This document shows, piece by piece, positions 14,240-20,437 of a DNA stretch of 33,097 nucleotides. Origin of the DNA: a virus; the IMG/VR virus record IMGVR_UViG_3300009425_000053, positions 1-33,097 of that record; one strand, given 5' to 3'. Under the pieces are notes generated by a model. It was given only the letters and a program-made list of their open reading frames with translations. It was not told the DNA's origin and searched no databases. Position 1 is the first letter of the stretch; each line of letters starts with the position of its first letter. Made by a program: the position numbers and the translations under genes.

Positions 14240-14454
14240 AAACTTCCGTTAGAATATATATCATTTAAATGCGAGATCCAAGTGTTCCAAGTTTTAGGAC
14301 TGCAACCGCAGGGAACGTGATAAGAATGATTCATATATTTAGCGTGAAGCCTAGAGATCAGGAAAGTTTCTTCTGCTGTTAATTTTGAGCTTGTAGAACT
14401 TTTAAAAGTAGTCCATAAAGCATAATCCTTTTTAAGCATTTTTTTTGTTACCAT
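14236..14454 (-). CDS. Hypothetical protein with CGCSPKTW motif (72 aa)
   Basis: A 72-residue protein, helical at the N-terminus (TAEETFLISRLHAKYMNHSYH, about 25-45), followed by VPCGCSPKTWNTWISHL (47-63). The CGC-x4-W block is reminiscent of small phage proteins with a metal- or DNA-binding turn. Its ATG lies inside the 3' end of the upstream 56-aa gene (23-nt overlap), which also carries a CGC motif. Function unknown. Confidence 0.55.
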   Translation of the reverse strand: MVTKKMLKKDYALWTTFKSSTSSKLTAEETFLISRLHAKYMNHSYHVPCGCSPKTWNTWISHLNDIYSNGSL

Positions 14455-14602
14455 TTCTGTTTATCGTTAAATTGTTTAAATATTCTTTTCTATCGTCACA
14501 CCCGCAACTTTCATATTTTAACCAATCAAATACAATTTTCTTATGTAGCCATTTTATTCCAGTTACTATAAATATTTTCTCTAATATATTTCCAAATTTC
14601 AT
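14432..14602 (-). CDS. Small protein with SCGCDDRKEYL motif (56 aa)
   Basis: A 56-codon frame from ATG 14602 (ATGA overlap with the sigma-like gene) to TAA 14434-14432. A hydrophobic and basic N-terminal part (KIFIVTGIKWLHKKIVFDWL, residues 9-28) precedes CGCDDRKEYLNN (33-44). I recognise this motif from small uncharacterised phage proteins of Bacteroidota. The ATGA start coupling and the sensible composition support it as a gene. It may be a regulator or a membrane-associated protein. Confidence 0.65.
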   Translation of the reverse strand: MKFGNILEKIFIVTGIKWLHKKIVFDWLKYESCGCDDRKEYLNNLTINRNGNKKNA

Positions 14603-15081
14603 ATTTTTTTTATTAAGTTTTTTTTAACTTTTTTGTACGTATTAGAAAGTGAATAATATGAGATTTTAGTTTTGTCGCTTAAACCCGTTATTGTTTCGCC
14701 AGCTTCAATATACTCAAACACCTTTCTATCGTACCAATGCAATTCGTCTAAATTATGTAAAAAAGTATTATAAACTTCTGTAAAATTTACCGTTTCCGAA
14801 GACATAAAATCGTAGGAATGTTTGTTAAATTCGACTAAAACAACTTTGCTTTCTTTTCTGATTAAATCTAAAAACATAGTTCTGAGAGTTCTAAAGATGT
14901 AAAAATGATTTATTTCGGTTTCGTTGTACATTATATCTTTTCCTTTTAATAGAATAGAGTTCATTTTGAGATACATTTCCTGAACAAGATCTTCTGAAGT
15001 GTCTGAATTGCAACCGAAACTTTGTACTATTCTGATCCAATATTCGTGCTTTTCTGCTATTAATTGTAATGTTGTTTTCAT
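14599..15081 (-). CDS. Sigma-70-family-like (ECF-type) transcription factor (160 aa)
   Basis: Numbered from ATG 15081, an N-terminal region-2-like part has DTSEDLVQEMYLKMNS (27-42) and FYIFRTLRTMFLDLIRKE (60-77), the core-binding and -10-recognition pattern of ECF sigma factors. After an acidic linker, residues 112-160 (DELHWYDRKVFEYI, then GLSDKTKISYYSLSNTYKK) form a region-4-like helix-turn-helix. I reject an upstream TTG (15093), because the ATG overlaps the preceding stop as ATGA. Such small factors in flavobacterial phages probably redirect host RNA polymerase to middle or late promoters. The 24-nt repeated elements are candidate targets. It could be an anti-sigma or adapter instead of a true sigma. 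Confidence 0.7.
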   Translation of the reverse strand: MKTTLQLIAEKHEYWIRIVQSFGCNSDTSEDLVQEMYLKMNSILLKGKDIMYNETEINHFYIFRTLRTMFLDLIRKESKVVLVEFNKHSYDFMSSETVNFTEVYNTFLHNLDELHWYDRKVFEYIEAGETITGLSDKTKISYYSLSNTYKKVKKNLIKKI

Positions 15082-15269
15082 AACCTCCACCAAGTTATAT
15101 GAAAGCCTGCAATAAATATTAGAATAGTTATTTGCTCATAGAAATCTTCAGGTAATACTTTTGGAAGGCTTGGTTCTAAGTTTGGATTGTAATATAAAAA
15201 ACCTAATCCAAAACCGTAAACAGGTATAAATTGAATATTAAATCCGTATTTATTTACATTAAATTCCAC
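15078..15269 (-). CDS. Small membrane-associated protein (63 aa)
   Basis: A GTG-initiated frame (15269) whose start overlaps the TAG of the helicase gene (TAGTG), while its own stop overlaps the sigma-like start (ATGA). This double overlap supports real translation. Hydrophobic and aromatic stretches occur at residues 9-27 (GFNIQFIPVYGFGLGFLYY) and at the C-terminus (QITILIFIAGFHITWW), suggesting membrane contact. Function unknown. Confidence 0.5.
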   Translation of the reverse strand: MEFNVNKYGFNIQFIPVYGFGLGFLYYNPNLEPSLPKVLPEDFYEQITILIFIAGFHITWWRL

Positions 15270-16183
15270 TAAAAAGGTAAATCGGTTTGTACTATCTTAG
15301 GTAAATCTAACAAATTTTTTCCACTTATTTCAAATCCAACGTTGTTAATTACGCTTTTTAGGCGTATAGGGGAGTCTATCGGTGTTGGTCGACCCCCAGT
15401 ATCAACATCTTTAATTTTACGCACGTGTATCAAACTATACATCCATTCAGTTGGATGTTGAAAATATCGATGAACCACCACAAAATTATCACATCGGTTG
15501 ACGAATTTTCCCCCACCCTCAACATCGCTCGCCATCGGAGGAATAGGATGACCAAAATATTCGTGTCTTTCTCCGTGTTTTTTTCTTAAAGCGTCAGTAC
15601 TGGCGTGAGTATTTAACCAAATAGTAATATTGTTTTTTTTACAAAAAATTCTCATTTGTGAAGTAGCCAAATAATCGTACTCGTGACCGTTTAAGCCTTT
15701 GCTAAATTCTTTATCTTTTATCATTGAATTATAAGGGTCAATCATTAATCCTTGATATTCCCAAGCTTTTTTTATTGCTGTTGCTAGATCTAATATATTT
15801 TTAAAACTATATAATTCATTTGGATCTATAAATTTAAAATGTAAATTAATCCAATCACTTCTTTTTTTAAAACTCTTTTCGTCTATTTTATTTATAACTT
15901 TTCCTTCTAAAAATTCTATCAGTTTTTTTATTAATGTATAAGGTTCATTTTCAGCGCTGAAGACTAACCAGCGCAAATTATGTTTAACAGAATACATTAA
16001 CATCATATACAAAACTATTGTTGTTTTTCCTGTGTTAGCGTGTCCGAGTATTACGTCAAAATTATTTAATTTAAATCTGAAATGCTCATCTATTTCAGGA
16101 ATATCAAGTTTCAAGCCTTCTTTTAAAGTTCCAGCTCTTACTTGTTTTATTTTATCAAGATGGTCGTCAAAATTTATAATCAT
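15269..16183 (-). CDS. DnaB/RecA-type replicative helicase ATPase (304 aa)
   Basis: A RecA-fold motor. Walker A GHANTGKTT lies at residues 47-55, with LVFSAENEP (73-81) carrying the catalytic Glu. Walker B GLMIDPYNSM (145-154, D149) is followed by IWLNTHAS (188-195) as the sensor-like motif and HVRKIKDVD (253-261) with finger-type basic residues. This resembles the DnaB C-terminal and Twinkle-like ATPase without a primase part, so it probably unwinds the phage fork using the host primase and polymerase. The C-terminal four residues are DLPF, like an SSB tip. A tandem TTTAG leader and terminators at 16213-16322 separate it from the SSB-like gene. Confidence 0.8.
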   Translation of the reverse strand: MIINFDDHLDKIKQVRAGTLKEGLKLDIPEIDEHFRFKLNNFDVILGHANTGKTTIVLYMMLMYSVKHNLRWLVFSAENEPYTLIKKLIEFLEGKVINKIDEKSFKKRSDWINLHFKFIDPNELYSFKNILDLATAIKKAWEYQGLMIDPYNSMIKDKEFSKGLNGHEYDYLATSQMRIFCKKNNITIWLNTHASTDALRKKHGERHEYFGHPIPPMASDVEGGGKFVNRCDNFVVVHRYFQHPTEWMYSLIHVRKIKDVDTGGRPTPIDSPIRLKSVINNVGFEISGKNLLDLPKIVQTDLPF

Positions 16184-16212
16184 TTAGTTTAGTTTAGTTT
16201 GTTAAAAATAGG

Positions 16213-16251
16213 AAAAAAAATAAGGCAAAACTAACTCAATAGAATTGCCCT
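16213..16251 (-). terminator. Intrinsic terminator between the SSB-like and helicase genes (distal)
   Basis: On the minus strand AGGGCAA pairs with TTGCCTT (one G-U) across a 16-nt loop and is followed by ATTTTTTTT. It is the second of two terminators in this 145-bp non-coding stretch. Confidence 0.6.
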
Positions 16252-16278
16252 ATAAAAAAAGCTGTGAGAAAACTCTTT

Positions 16279-16322
16279 TAAAAAAGGAGAGTCAAAATAA
16301 ATCGCAAAACCTAATCTCCTTT
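16279..16322 (-). terminator. Intrinsic terminator after the SSB-like gene (proximal)
   Basis: AAAGGAGA pairs perfectly with TCTCCTTT (8 bp) around a loop of about 25 nt, followed by a T-run on the minus strand. It begins 7 nt after the stop codon of the SSB-like gene, and could be an attenuator rather than a full stop, given the long loop. Confidence 0.6.
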
Positions 16323-16328
16323 AATTAT

Positions 16329-16598
16329 TTAAAAAGGTAAACTGTCTCGGTCAGGACTTTGTTGAGAAGCACTTACTTGAGTTTTTTCTAAAGGTTTAAA
16401 GTCGTCTAGTATAGCGTATAATTTTTGTCCGTCTTTGCTGACGCATACGTCTATATTTATAAAACCAGCTTCAGAAACGTGGTCTTTTAATCTTACTAAT
16501 TCATTAGCAAAATCTTTTACTTTTAATCCTATTCTCATTTTTTTCCATTCTTGGTTTCCCTTACTGAAATACATTCCATTTATTAATTTACTTTCCAT
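16329..16598 (-). CDS. Single-stranded DNA-binding-like protein with SSB-type tip (89 aa)
   Basis: An 89-residue protein with a compact beta-like body (GMYFSKGNQEWKKMRIGLKV, residues 8-27) and a flexible polar end closing in DRDSLPF, the acidic-Pro-Phe tip by which SSB proteins recruit partners. At 89 residues it is shorter than bacterial SSB (about 110-180) and I could not confirm a full OB fold. It lies 2 nt after the 133-aa OB-like gene and next to the helicase, so it belongs to the replication module. It could also be a phage-specific ssDNA-binding protein unrelated to SSB. Confidence 0.6.
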   Translation of the reverse strand: MESKLINGMYFSKGNQEWKKMRIGLKVKDFANELVRLKDHVSEAGFINIDVCVSKDGQKLYAILDDFKPLEKTQVSASQQSPDRDSLPF

Positions 16599-16600
16599 AA

Positions 16601-17002
16601 TTATATATTGTTTAAAATTTGTTTTAGTGATAAAAAATCTTCTTGAGTATTCTTGATAACGTCACTTCTGTTATCTTTTCCGAAAGCTTGCATATTTTCT
16701 TTATAGCAAACTTGTAATATAATACTGTCGTTTGTAGTTGCTCTCATTGATATTGATTTATTTTGAGGAGTATTTATTGGAGCGTTATAATTATTTTCTA
16801 CTACTAAAGAAGCGTTTTTGTATTCAGCGTTTTTAATAGTATATTCTATTTCGTCTCCAACTTCTTTTTTAAAGTCTCCTTTAGATAAAAATTTCCATTG
16901 TTCTCCGTTAGCTAAGGTAATTAAATTTCTATTAAATTGTTGACCTTTTATTTCGGCTGTTCCGTTCGGAGCTATTGCTACTATTTTTCCAGTTTTATTC
17001 AT
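16601..17002 (-). CDS. Possible OB-fold nucleic-acid-binding protein (133 aa)
   Basis: A 133-residue protein. The first about 65 residues (GKIVAIAPNGTAEIKGQQF and GEQWKFLSKGDFKKEVGDEI) have the strand pattern of a small barrel such as an OB fold. The second part contains KSISMRATTNDSIILQVCYK (79-98), then a helical end. It starts by ATG overlap with the 52-aa gene (ATGA) and is followed after 2 nt by the SSB-like gene, so it likely works on single-stranded DNA. Family not certain. Confidence 0.5.
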   Translation of the reverse strand: MNKTGKIVAIAPNGTAEIKGQQFNRNLITLANGEQWKFLSKGDFKKEVGDEIEYTIKNAEYKNASLVVENNYNAPINTPQNKSISMRATTNDSIILQVCYKENMQAFGKDNRSDVIKNTQEDFLSLKQILNNI

Positions 17003-17157
17003 CTTTGAGTTTCTTTAAGTTTTGTTTCGTTTTGTTTTATATGAAAATTTAATTGAACTTCCATTCTAGCGTTTTGAATCGTTAGTTTATTTACTTCTGA
17101 TCGGAGAGACCAAATCTCCGCATCTTTTAATCTGATGATGTCTTCTGTTCCTGTCAT
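16999..17157 (-). CDS. Small coiled-coil protein (52 aa)
   Basis: A 52-codon frame from ATG 17157 to TGA 17001-16999, ending in an ATGA overlap with the next gene. The product is a single predicted helix with heptad-like hydrophobics (IIRLKDAEIWSLRSEVNKLT, residues 7-26) and a basic tail (KQNETKLKETQR). The overlap and composition support it as a gene. It may be a small dimeric accessory of the replication proteins. Confidence 0.6.
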   Translation of the reverse strand: MTGTEDIIRLKDAEIWSLRSEVNKLTIQNARMEVQLNFHIKQNETKLKETQR

Positions 17158-17166
17158 TTTATTAAT

Positions 17167-17322
17167 TTATTTATTTATTGAATTAGTTGTTTTTCCAAAC
17201 GATCCGTTTTTAATTCGGTCGTCTAGTTCTTCTTGCATTTTTATCCTCGTAAACTTTAATAATTTTTCGTCTATTACTAATTTTTCTAAGTCTTTAGAAG
17301 ATAAATAATCAAGTATTGCCAT
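17167..17322 (-). CDS. Small hypothetical protein (51 aa)
   Basis: A 51-residue protein starting MAILDYLSSKDLEKLV at ATG 17322, with a helical, charged body and an end rich in Gly, Asn and Ser. The open frame continues upstream to 17406, but that part reads through the terminator at 17367-17403, so I reject the longer form. A copy of the 24-nt repeated element (17346-17369) lies just before it, and it probably begins the replication operon. Function unknown. Confidence 0.55.
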   Translation of the reverse strand: MAILDYLSSKDLEKLVIDEKLLKFTRIKMQEELDDRIKNGSFGKTTNSINK

Positions 17323-17345
17323 AATTATTAATTTAAATTTAATAC

Positions 17346-17369
17346 AAGTTATAAAAAATATTTGATAAA
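17346..17369 (-). promoter_or_regulatory. 24-nt repeated element before the 51-aa gene (copy 2)
   Basis: The plus-strand sequence aagttataaaaaatatttga followed by taaa matches 13796-13819 at 23 of 24 positions. It lies between a terminator and the next start, the natural position for a promoter of the downstream replication genes. Confidence 0.55.
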
Positions 17370-17403
17370 AAAAAAGGATAACTAAATAAATAGCTATCCT
17401 TTT
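17367..17403 (-). terminator. Intrinsic terminator after the NinG-like gene
   Basis: On the minus strand AAAAGGATAGCT pairs with AGTTATCCTTTT (12 bp, one G-U) around an 8-nt loop, followed by a run of T. This is the strongest hairpin seen in the window and it lies 27 nt past the stop of the NinG-like gene. Confidence 0.85.
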
Positions 17404-17429
17404 CAACTAAACAAATCTAAAAAAACTAA

Positions 17430-17831
17430 TTAAAGATACTCTATTTCCAAAGAACTCACAATTTTTTTATATTGTAATATTAATTCCTTAATTTCTATGT
17501 CTGTGTATTTTTTAATAGTATGACTTTCTTGTAAAAGCGTTTCACTTATGTCTGAGCCTAAAAACAAAGAATATTTATATTGTTCTCCGTATTTATAAGT
17601 GTTACAATAATGACATTGAGGAAAAACGTTTCTTTCATCCCATCTTAAAGAAAAATGTTTTCTACTCATAAAATGTCCTGCGTGTATTCCGTCTTTCTCC
17701 CAGTATCCGGTTTTGCCGCAAGTTACACAAGTACAAAATCCTTGTTTATTGGCGTTTTTTAATCTTATATACTCAGAAAAAACAGTATCAAGACTTTTTA
17801 CTAATGTTTTTCTTTTTGCTTTTTTAGGCAT
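17430..17831 (-). CDS. ninG: NinG/Rap-like recombination nuclease (133 aa)
   Basis: A basic 133-residue protein with CTCVTCGKTG (33-42) and an HNH-like core: GIHAGHFMSRKHFSLRW (48-64), then RNVFPQCHYCNTYKYGE (67-83), four Cys and several His. This is the arrangement of lambda NinG (Rap), a structure-specific endonuclease that cuts recombination junctions. The length is shorter than lambda NinG (204 aa), but phage versions of this size are common. It is preceded by a 93-bp gap with palindromic repeats and followed by a strong terminator, so it looks like a separately regulated single-gene unit. Confidence 0.85.
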   Translation of the reverse strand: MPKKAKRKTLVKSLDTVFSEYIRLKNANKQGFCTCVTCGKTGYWEKDGIHAGHFMSRKHFSLRWDERNVFPQCHYCNTYKYGEQYKYSLFLGSDISETLLQESHTIKKYTDIEIKELILQYKKIVSSLEIEYL

Positions 17832-17865
17832 AAGTTTTGATATCTTAAAATAAATTTTATATTAA

Positions 17866-17930
17866 ACTATAATAGTACTATAATACTATATTTGTTTATA
17901 CTTTAAGTATTATCTATAATAGTACTATCT
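17866..17930. promoter_or_regulatory. Palindromic direct repeats upstream of ninG (candidate operator)
   Basis: Two identical 15-bp copies of ctataatagtactat (17867-17881 and 17914-17928) each contain the perfect palindrome ATAGTACTAT. Between them lies the inverted repeat ATACTT-T-AAGTAT (17899-17911). The copies are 47 bp apart, start to start. The region is non-coding except for the last codons of the 44-aa gene (the second copy overlaps its stop). The arrangement resembles paired operator sites for a dimeric regulator. Confidence 0.55.
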
Positions 17931-18059
17931 TCCTTGTCCTTTATATTTTTTATTATATAATTTACTTCTTTTTAGTGCCGAAGTTTTACTTTTAGCGTGT
18001 ATTCCTTTTCTTTTTTTTTTGCTTGATATGTAAGATACAATATTTAAAACTCTAGCCAT
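17925..18059 (-). CDS. Small very basic protein (44 aa)
   Basis: A 44-codon frame from ATG 18059 (TAATG overlap with the holin stop) to TAG 17927-17925. After MARVLNIVSYISS the product is almost all Lys, Arg, Ser and Tyr, with KRKGIHAKSKTSALKRSKLY (16-35) and the end KYKGQGR. I recognise the pattern GIHAK-SKTS ... Y-KKY-GQGR from tiny conserved proteins of Bacteroidota phages; their function is unknown, although charge suggests nucleic-acid binding. Confidence 0.7.
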   Translation of the reverse strand: MARVLNIVSYISSKKKRKGIHAKSKTSALKRSKLYNKKYKGQGR

Positions 18060-18469
18060 TATTTATGCATCTTATTTCCAAAAACTTTCTCGCTACTTCT
18101 TCCACCAAAGTATGCTATAAAAACAATTTTAAGCAACTCTACAACAATATCTAATTCTTTTAGTCCGTATACCCACCCGCCAATAAAAGAGGTCGTTAAA
18201 ACAACTAAAGTTAATGGTCTTACGTTTTGGCTTAACCAACTGCTTTTAGAGTCAGCAACCCACCTTTGAGACACGTTATCCATTTCAGCTCTTTCTAAGT
18301 CTAATTTTTGTAAAGCAATTTGTTTATCAGTATCAGACATCTCAGATCCGTTAATGAGCGTTTGTATTACTGAAGCAACCGGATTATTCCCTGCTAAAGA
18401 ACTGACAACATTTGGAATTTTATCTAGTAAGAATTTACCAACAACAGTATCTTGAAACTTCTTTTTCAT
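18059..18469 (-). CDS. Holin-like protein, 3TM superfamily (136 aa)
   Basis: Numbered from ATG 18469. The segment SWLSQNVRPLTLVVL (about 76-90) matches the W-L-S-x-N-V-R-P signature of the 3TM holin family first described for gene-transfer-agent release. It is followed by hydrophobic helices (TTSFIGGWVYGL, then VVELLKIVFIAYFGG). The first 70 residues include an amphipathic helix and a polar part. An upstream TTG at 18481 is less likely than the ATG, which overlaps the endolysin stop as TAATG. It sits right after the endolysin, as expected for a lysis cassette. Function: membrane lesions for endolysin release. Confidence 0.75.
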   Translation of the reverse strand: MKKKFQDTVVGKFLLDKIPNVVSSLAGNNPVASVIQTLINGSEMSDTDKQIALQKLDLERAEMDNVSQRWVADSKSSWLSQNVRPLTLVVLTTSFIGGWVYGLKELDIVVELLKIVFIAYFGGRSSEKVFGNKMHK

Positions 18470-18822
18470 TAGTATGTCCAAATAACATATTGAGATTTAT
18501 CAGGATCGCAATCTACGTGAATAAAAGTATTGCCTATTCCTATACGATTAAACCCCGCTTCAATTAAAGAATCTAATATTGTAAATCTGTCTAGGGAACT
18601 TGTTACAGAAATATCAGCTGCAAAACCGCTCAAGTGAGCAGAGTTTTTTTTGCCTCCAACTTTTTTATTATGTTCCTCTGTTCTATAGCCTGAGTTTATT
18701 TTAAAAGGAATACCAGCAATATCTCTTGAATCATCTAACATTTCTAAAAGCTTTGGGTTCATATTTATTCCGCTGTTAGGACTATCCGGACTGTCAAATT
18801 CTCTTAAATTAAAATGTTTCAT
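18469..18822 (-). CDS. Endolysin, M15-type zinc peptidase (117 aa)
   Basis: A 117-residue single-domain enzyme. INSGYRTEEHNKKVGG (42-57) and SAHLSGFAADI (61-71), with zinc ligands H63 and D70, and FIHVD (100-104), with H102, form the metal site of D-Ala-D-Ala carboxypeptidase/L-Ala-D-Glu endopeptidase-type M15A lysins. The enzyme would cut peptide crosslinks of peptidoglycan. There is no signal peptide, so it needs the holin for export. It lies between a lipoprotein gene (4-nt overlap) and the 3TM holin gene (TAATG). Confidence 0.9.
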   Translation of the reverse strand: MKHFNLREFDSPDSPNSGINMNPKLLEMLDDSRDIAGIPFKINSGYRTEEHNKKVGGKKNSAHLSGFAADISVTSSLDRFTILDSLIEAGFNRIGIGNTFIHVDCDPDKSQYVIWTY

Positions 18823-19187
18823 TGTTTTGTTTTTATATTAACTTTTGGAATAGGTGCTTGAACGTTTGTGGTGTTTCCTGTCGTTCCTGTTTGTGGAATA
18901 GATCGTGGTGGATTTGTACGTACATTAGAACTTCTAACACCCGTGCTATAATTGTTGAAATTATAATAATTAAAGTTATTATTTGGTATGTAATATCTGT
19001 TGTAATTTGGTAAAAATCCATATCTATAAAAATAATTTTCCAAACTCATTAATCTTCTATTTTCAATCAGTCTAATATATCTTGCTAATTCAAGATTAGT
19101 CATTGGCTTTTGATATGTAACGATTTTTAAACCTTTACAACTTAAAAGCAAGCTAACTATTAGGACAAGTACAATTTTCTTTACCAC
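18819..19187 (-). CDS. Lipoprotein, candidate outer spanin (122 aa)
   Basis: A GTG-initiated frame with a classic lipoprotein signal: basic start MVKK, hydrophobic IVLVLIVSLLLS and a lipobox LLLSC with C17. After the Cys the protein is polar with an Asn/Tyr-rich middle (NYNRYYIPNNNFNYYNFNNY, about 61-80) and a Pro/Thr tail (NPPRSIPQTG), like the Pro-rich outer-membrane spanins. The start overlaps the end of the 135-aa membrane gene by 35 nt, and the stop overlaps the endolysin start by 4 nt. The overlapping pair within a lysis cassette suggests Rz/Rz1-like spanins, but the family was not recognised. Confidence 0.6.
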   Translation of the reverse strand: MVKKIVLVLIVSLLLSCKGLKIVTYQKPMTNLELARYIRLIENRRLMSLENYFYRYGFLPNYNRYYIPNNNFNYYNFNNYSTGVRSSNVRTNPPRSIPQTGTTGNTTNVQAPIPKVNIKTKQ

Positions 19188-19560
19188 AATGACAAGGATT
19201 AGATTTTAATTTAAAAATAGTATCAAATGCCGTTGCACCTGCTAAAGATAATTTATCAATAATGTTTTCTTGTAAAGTAATTATTTGAGCCTCATACGCG
19301 TCTTTCTGTTTAACTAATTCGTTAACTTTCATCTTCAGGCTTTCGTTTTGATTTTGTAATAAGGCAACTTCATCAGGATTACGTCCAATAATGGAATAGA
19401 TTACCACGCTTAGACTTCCCACGATCATTCCCGTGATGGACACAAAAATATCTTTGTTTGAAGACGGTATTTCGTTATTGGCTAAATATAAAAGCAAAAA
19501 AACTATCATTAGAAAAATCATAGCCGCTCCTCCGTAGTGTAAAATTTCTTTTTGTTTCAT
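19153..19560 (-). CDS. Membrane protein with coiled coil, candidate inner spanin or holin (135 aa)
   Basis: Two hydrophobic segments lie at residues about 13-27 (AMIFLMIVFLLLYLA) and 39-59 (VSITGMIVGSLSVVIYSIIG), followed by a coiled-coil stretch (65-101, VALLQNQNESLKMKVNELVK onward) and a Cys-rich end (CHCGKENCTC). Inner spanins have one membrane helix and a periplasmic coiled coil; here two helices would return the coiled coil to the cytoplasm, so a holin or accessory role is equally possible. The gene overlaps the small holin-like gene by 4 nt and the lipoprotein by 35 nt. Confidence 0.55.
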   Translation of the reverse strand: MKQKEILHYGGAAMIFLMIVFLLLYLANNEIPSSNKDIFVSITGMIVGSLSVVIYSIIGRNPDEVALLQNQNESLKMKVNELVKQKDAYEAQIITLQENIIDKLSLAGATAFDTIFKLKSNPCHCGKENCTCPNS

Positions 19561-19694
19561 ATCTTGTTTTTAATTTGAATTATAGTATATATGCAAGCTA
19601 ATAATAATGACACCGCTTGAAGCATTGGAATAATATCTAAAGCACTAACTAATAACGCCCAACCATTAATACTATATAACTTTAATTCGTCCAT
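19557..19694 (-). CDS. Small holin-like membrane protein (45 aa)
   Basis: A 45-codon frame from ATG 19694, ending in an ATGA overlap with the next membrane gene. The product starts MDELKLYSINGWALLVSALD and has a second hydrophobic part, MLQAVSLLLACIYTIIQI (24-41), before a Lys end. Tiny proteins of this look precede lysis genes in many Bacteroidota phages. Holin-like or antiholin-like function is inferred. Confidence 0.6.
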   Translation of the reverse strand: MDELKLYSINGWALLVSALDIIPMLQAVSLLLACIYTIIQIKNKI

Positions 19695-19699
19695 TACAA

Positions 19700-20434
19700 T
19701 CAACTATAATTCCCTTTACCGTTGTTATAAATATCTAAAATCTGAGCATCTGACAACACGCTATCCCACGAAATAAACGCATACATACTCCCGTTAAACC
19801 AACCTACGGTTCTGTTATATATATCCACCGTAGTCCCTATTGTTGACAGTAATGTTTCATCTTCCCAAAGTTGACTAGTTGCCACTTCTGTAGTTGCTGA
19901 ATCTTCTACACCATTAATAAAAACGTGCATATAATTGCCATTTGACTTATATGTTAAATTGTAAATTGTGTTCGCTGCTATTGAACTAGCTGACGATAAA
20001 GCTTTTGAAACTGTTGCACCGCTTGTCATCCGCCAACCATAAAACTTACCGCCTGTAACCCAAGCACCTCCCATTCCTGAAGGTTGACTATGATTTGCAG
20101 ATATTAAAGGGTGTGTGCCACTTACTGAAGATCCTGTTTTTATCCAAAAAGATAAAGTATAATTTGAATTGCCAAAAATACCTCCATAAAAACGAAAAGA
20201 TGTCTGTAAAAAATCATTTGTACCATCAAATTGAAAAGCTCCATTATTATCAGAACTAGAAAATGTTGCTCCGTTATTTGTTGAACCGTTTGATCCACCA
20301 ACTAAATTATTAATTGTAGTACCTGATCCACTATAACAACTTGAATTCGAAAAATCATAATGAACATTAAAACTTGAAGGTAAATCGGGAATAGGTGCAG
20401 CTCCACCCATCATTCTTTTTTTTTTATCGTTCAT
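19700..20434 (-). CDS. LamG/concanavalin A-like lectin tail protein (244 aa)
   Basis: After a short basic start (MNDKKKRMMGGAAPIPDLP), the rest is a single concanavalin A/LamG-like beta-sandwich: VHYDFSNSSCYSGSGTTINN (24-43), NNGAFQFDGTNDFLQ (63-77), YTLSFWIKTGS (92-102), YMHVFINGVED (about 168-178) and a closing YAFISWDSVLSDAQILDIYN (218-237). This order of strands is typical of sugar-binding modules in phage receptor-binding proteins. It directly follows the fibre chaperone gene, so it is probably a tail-fibre or tip adhesin. It would bind surface glycans of the flavobacterial host. Confidence 0.75.
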   Translation of the reverse strand: MNDKKKRMMGGAAPIPDLPSSFNVHYDFSNSSCYSGSGTTINNLVGGSNGSTNNGATFSSSDNNGAFQFDGTNDFLQTSFRFYGGIFGNSNYTLSFWIKTGSSVSGTHPLISANHSQPSGMGGAWVTGGKFYGWRMTSGATVSKALSSASSIAANTIYNLTYKSNGNYMHVFINGVEDSATTEVATSQLWEDETLLSTIGTTVDIYNRTVGWFNGSMYAFISWDSVLSDAQILDIYNNGKGNYS

Positions 20435-20437
20435 TTT

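Noticed and set aside
17323-17406. Longer N-terminus with a hydrophobic leader for the 51-aa gene, resembling a signal peptide
   Set aside because: The extra 28 codons come from the strong terminator hairpin and T-run at 17367-17403; the hydrophobic look is an artefact of the T-rich sequence.
17887-17894. Plus-strand TATATTTG matching the Bacteroidota -7 box
   Set aside because: No TTG at the -33 distance and no plus-strand gene downstream.
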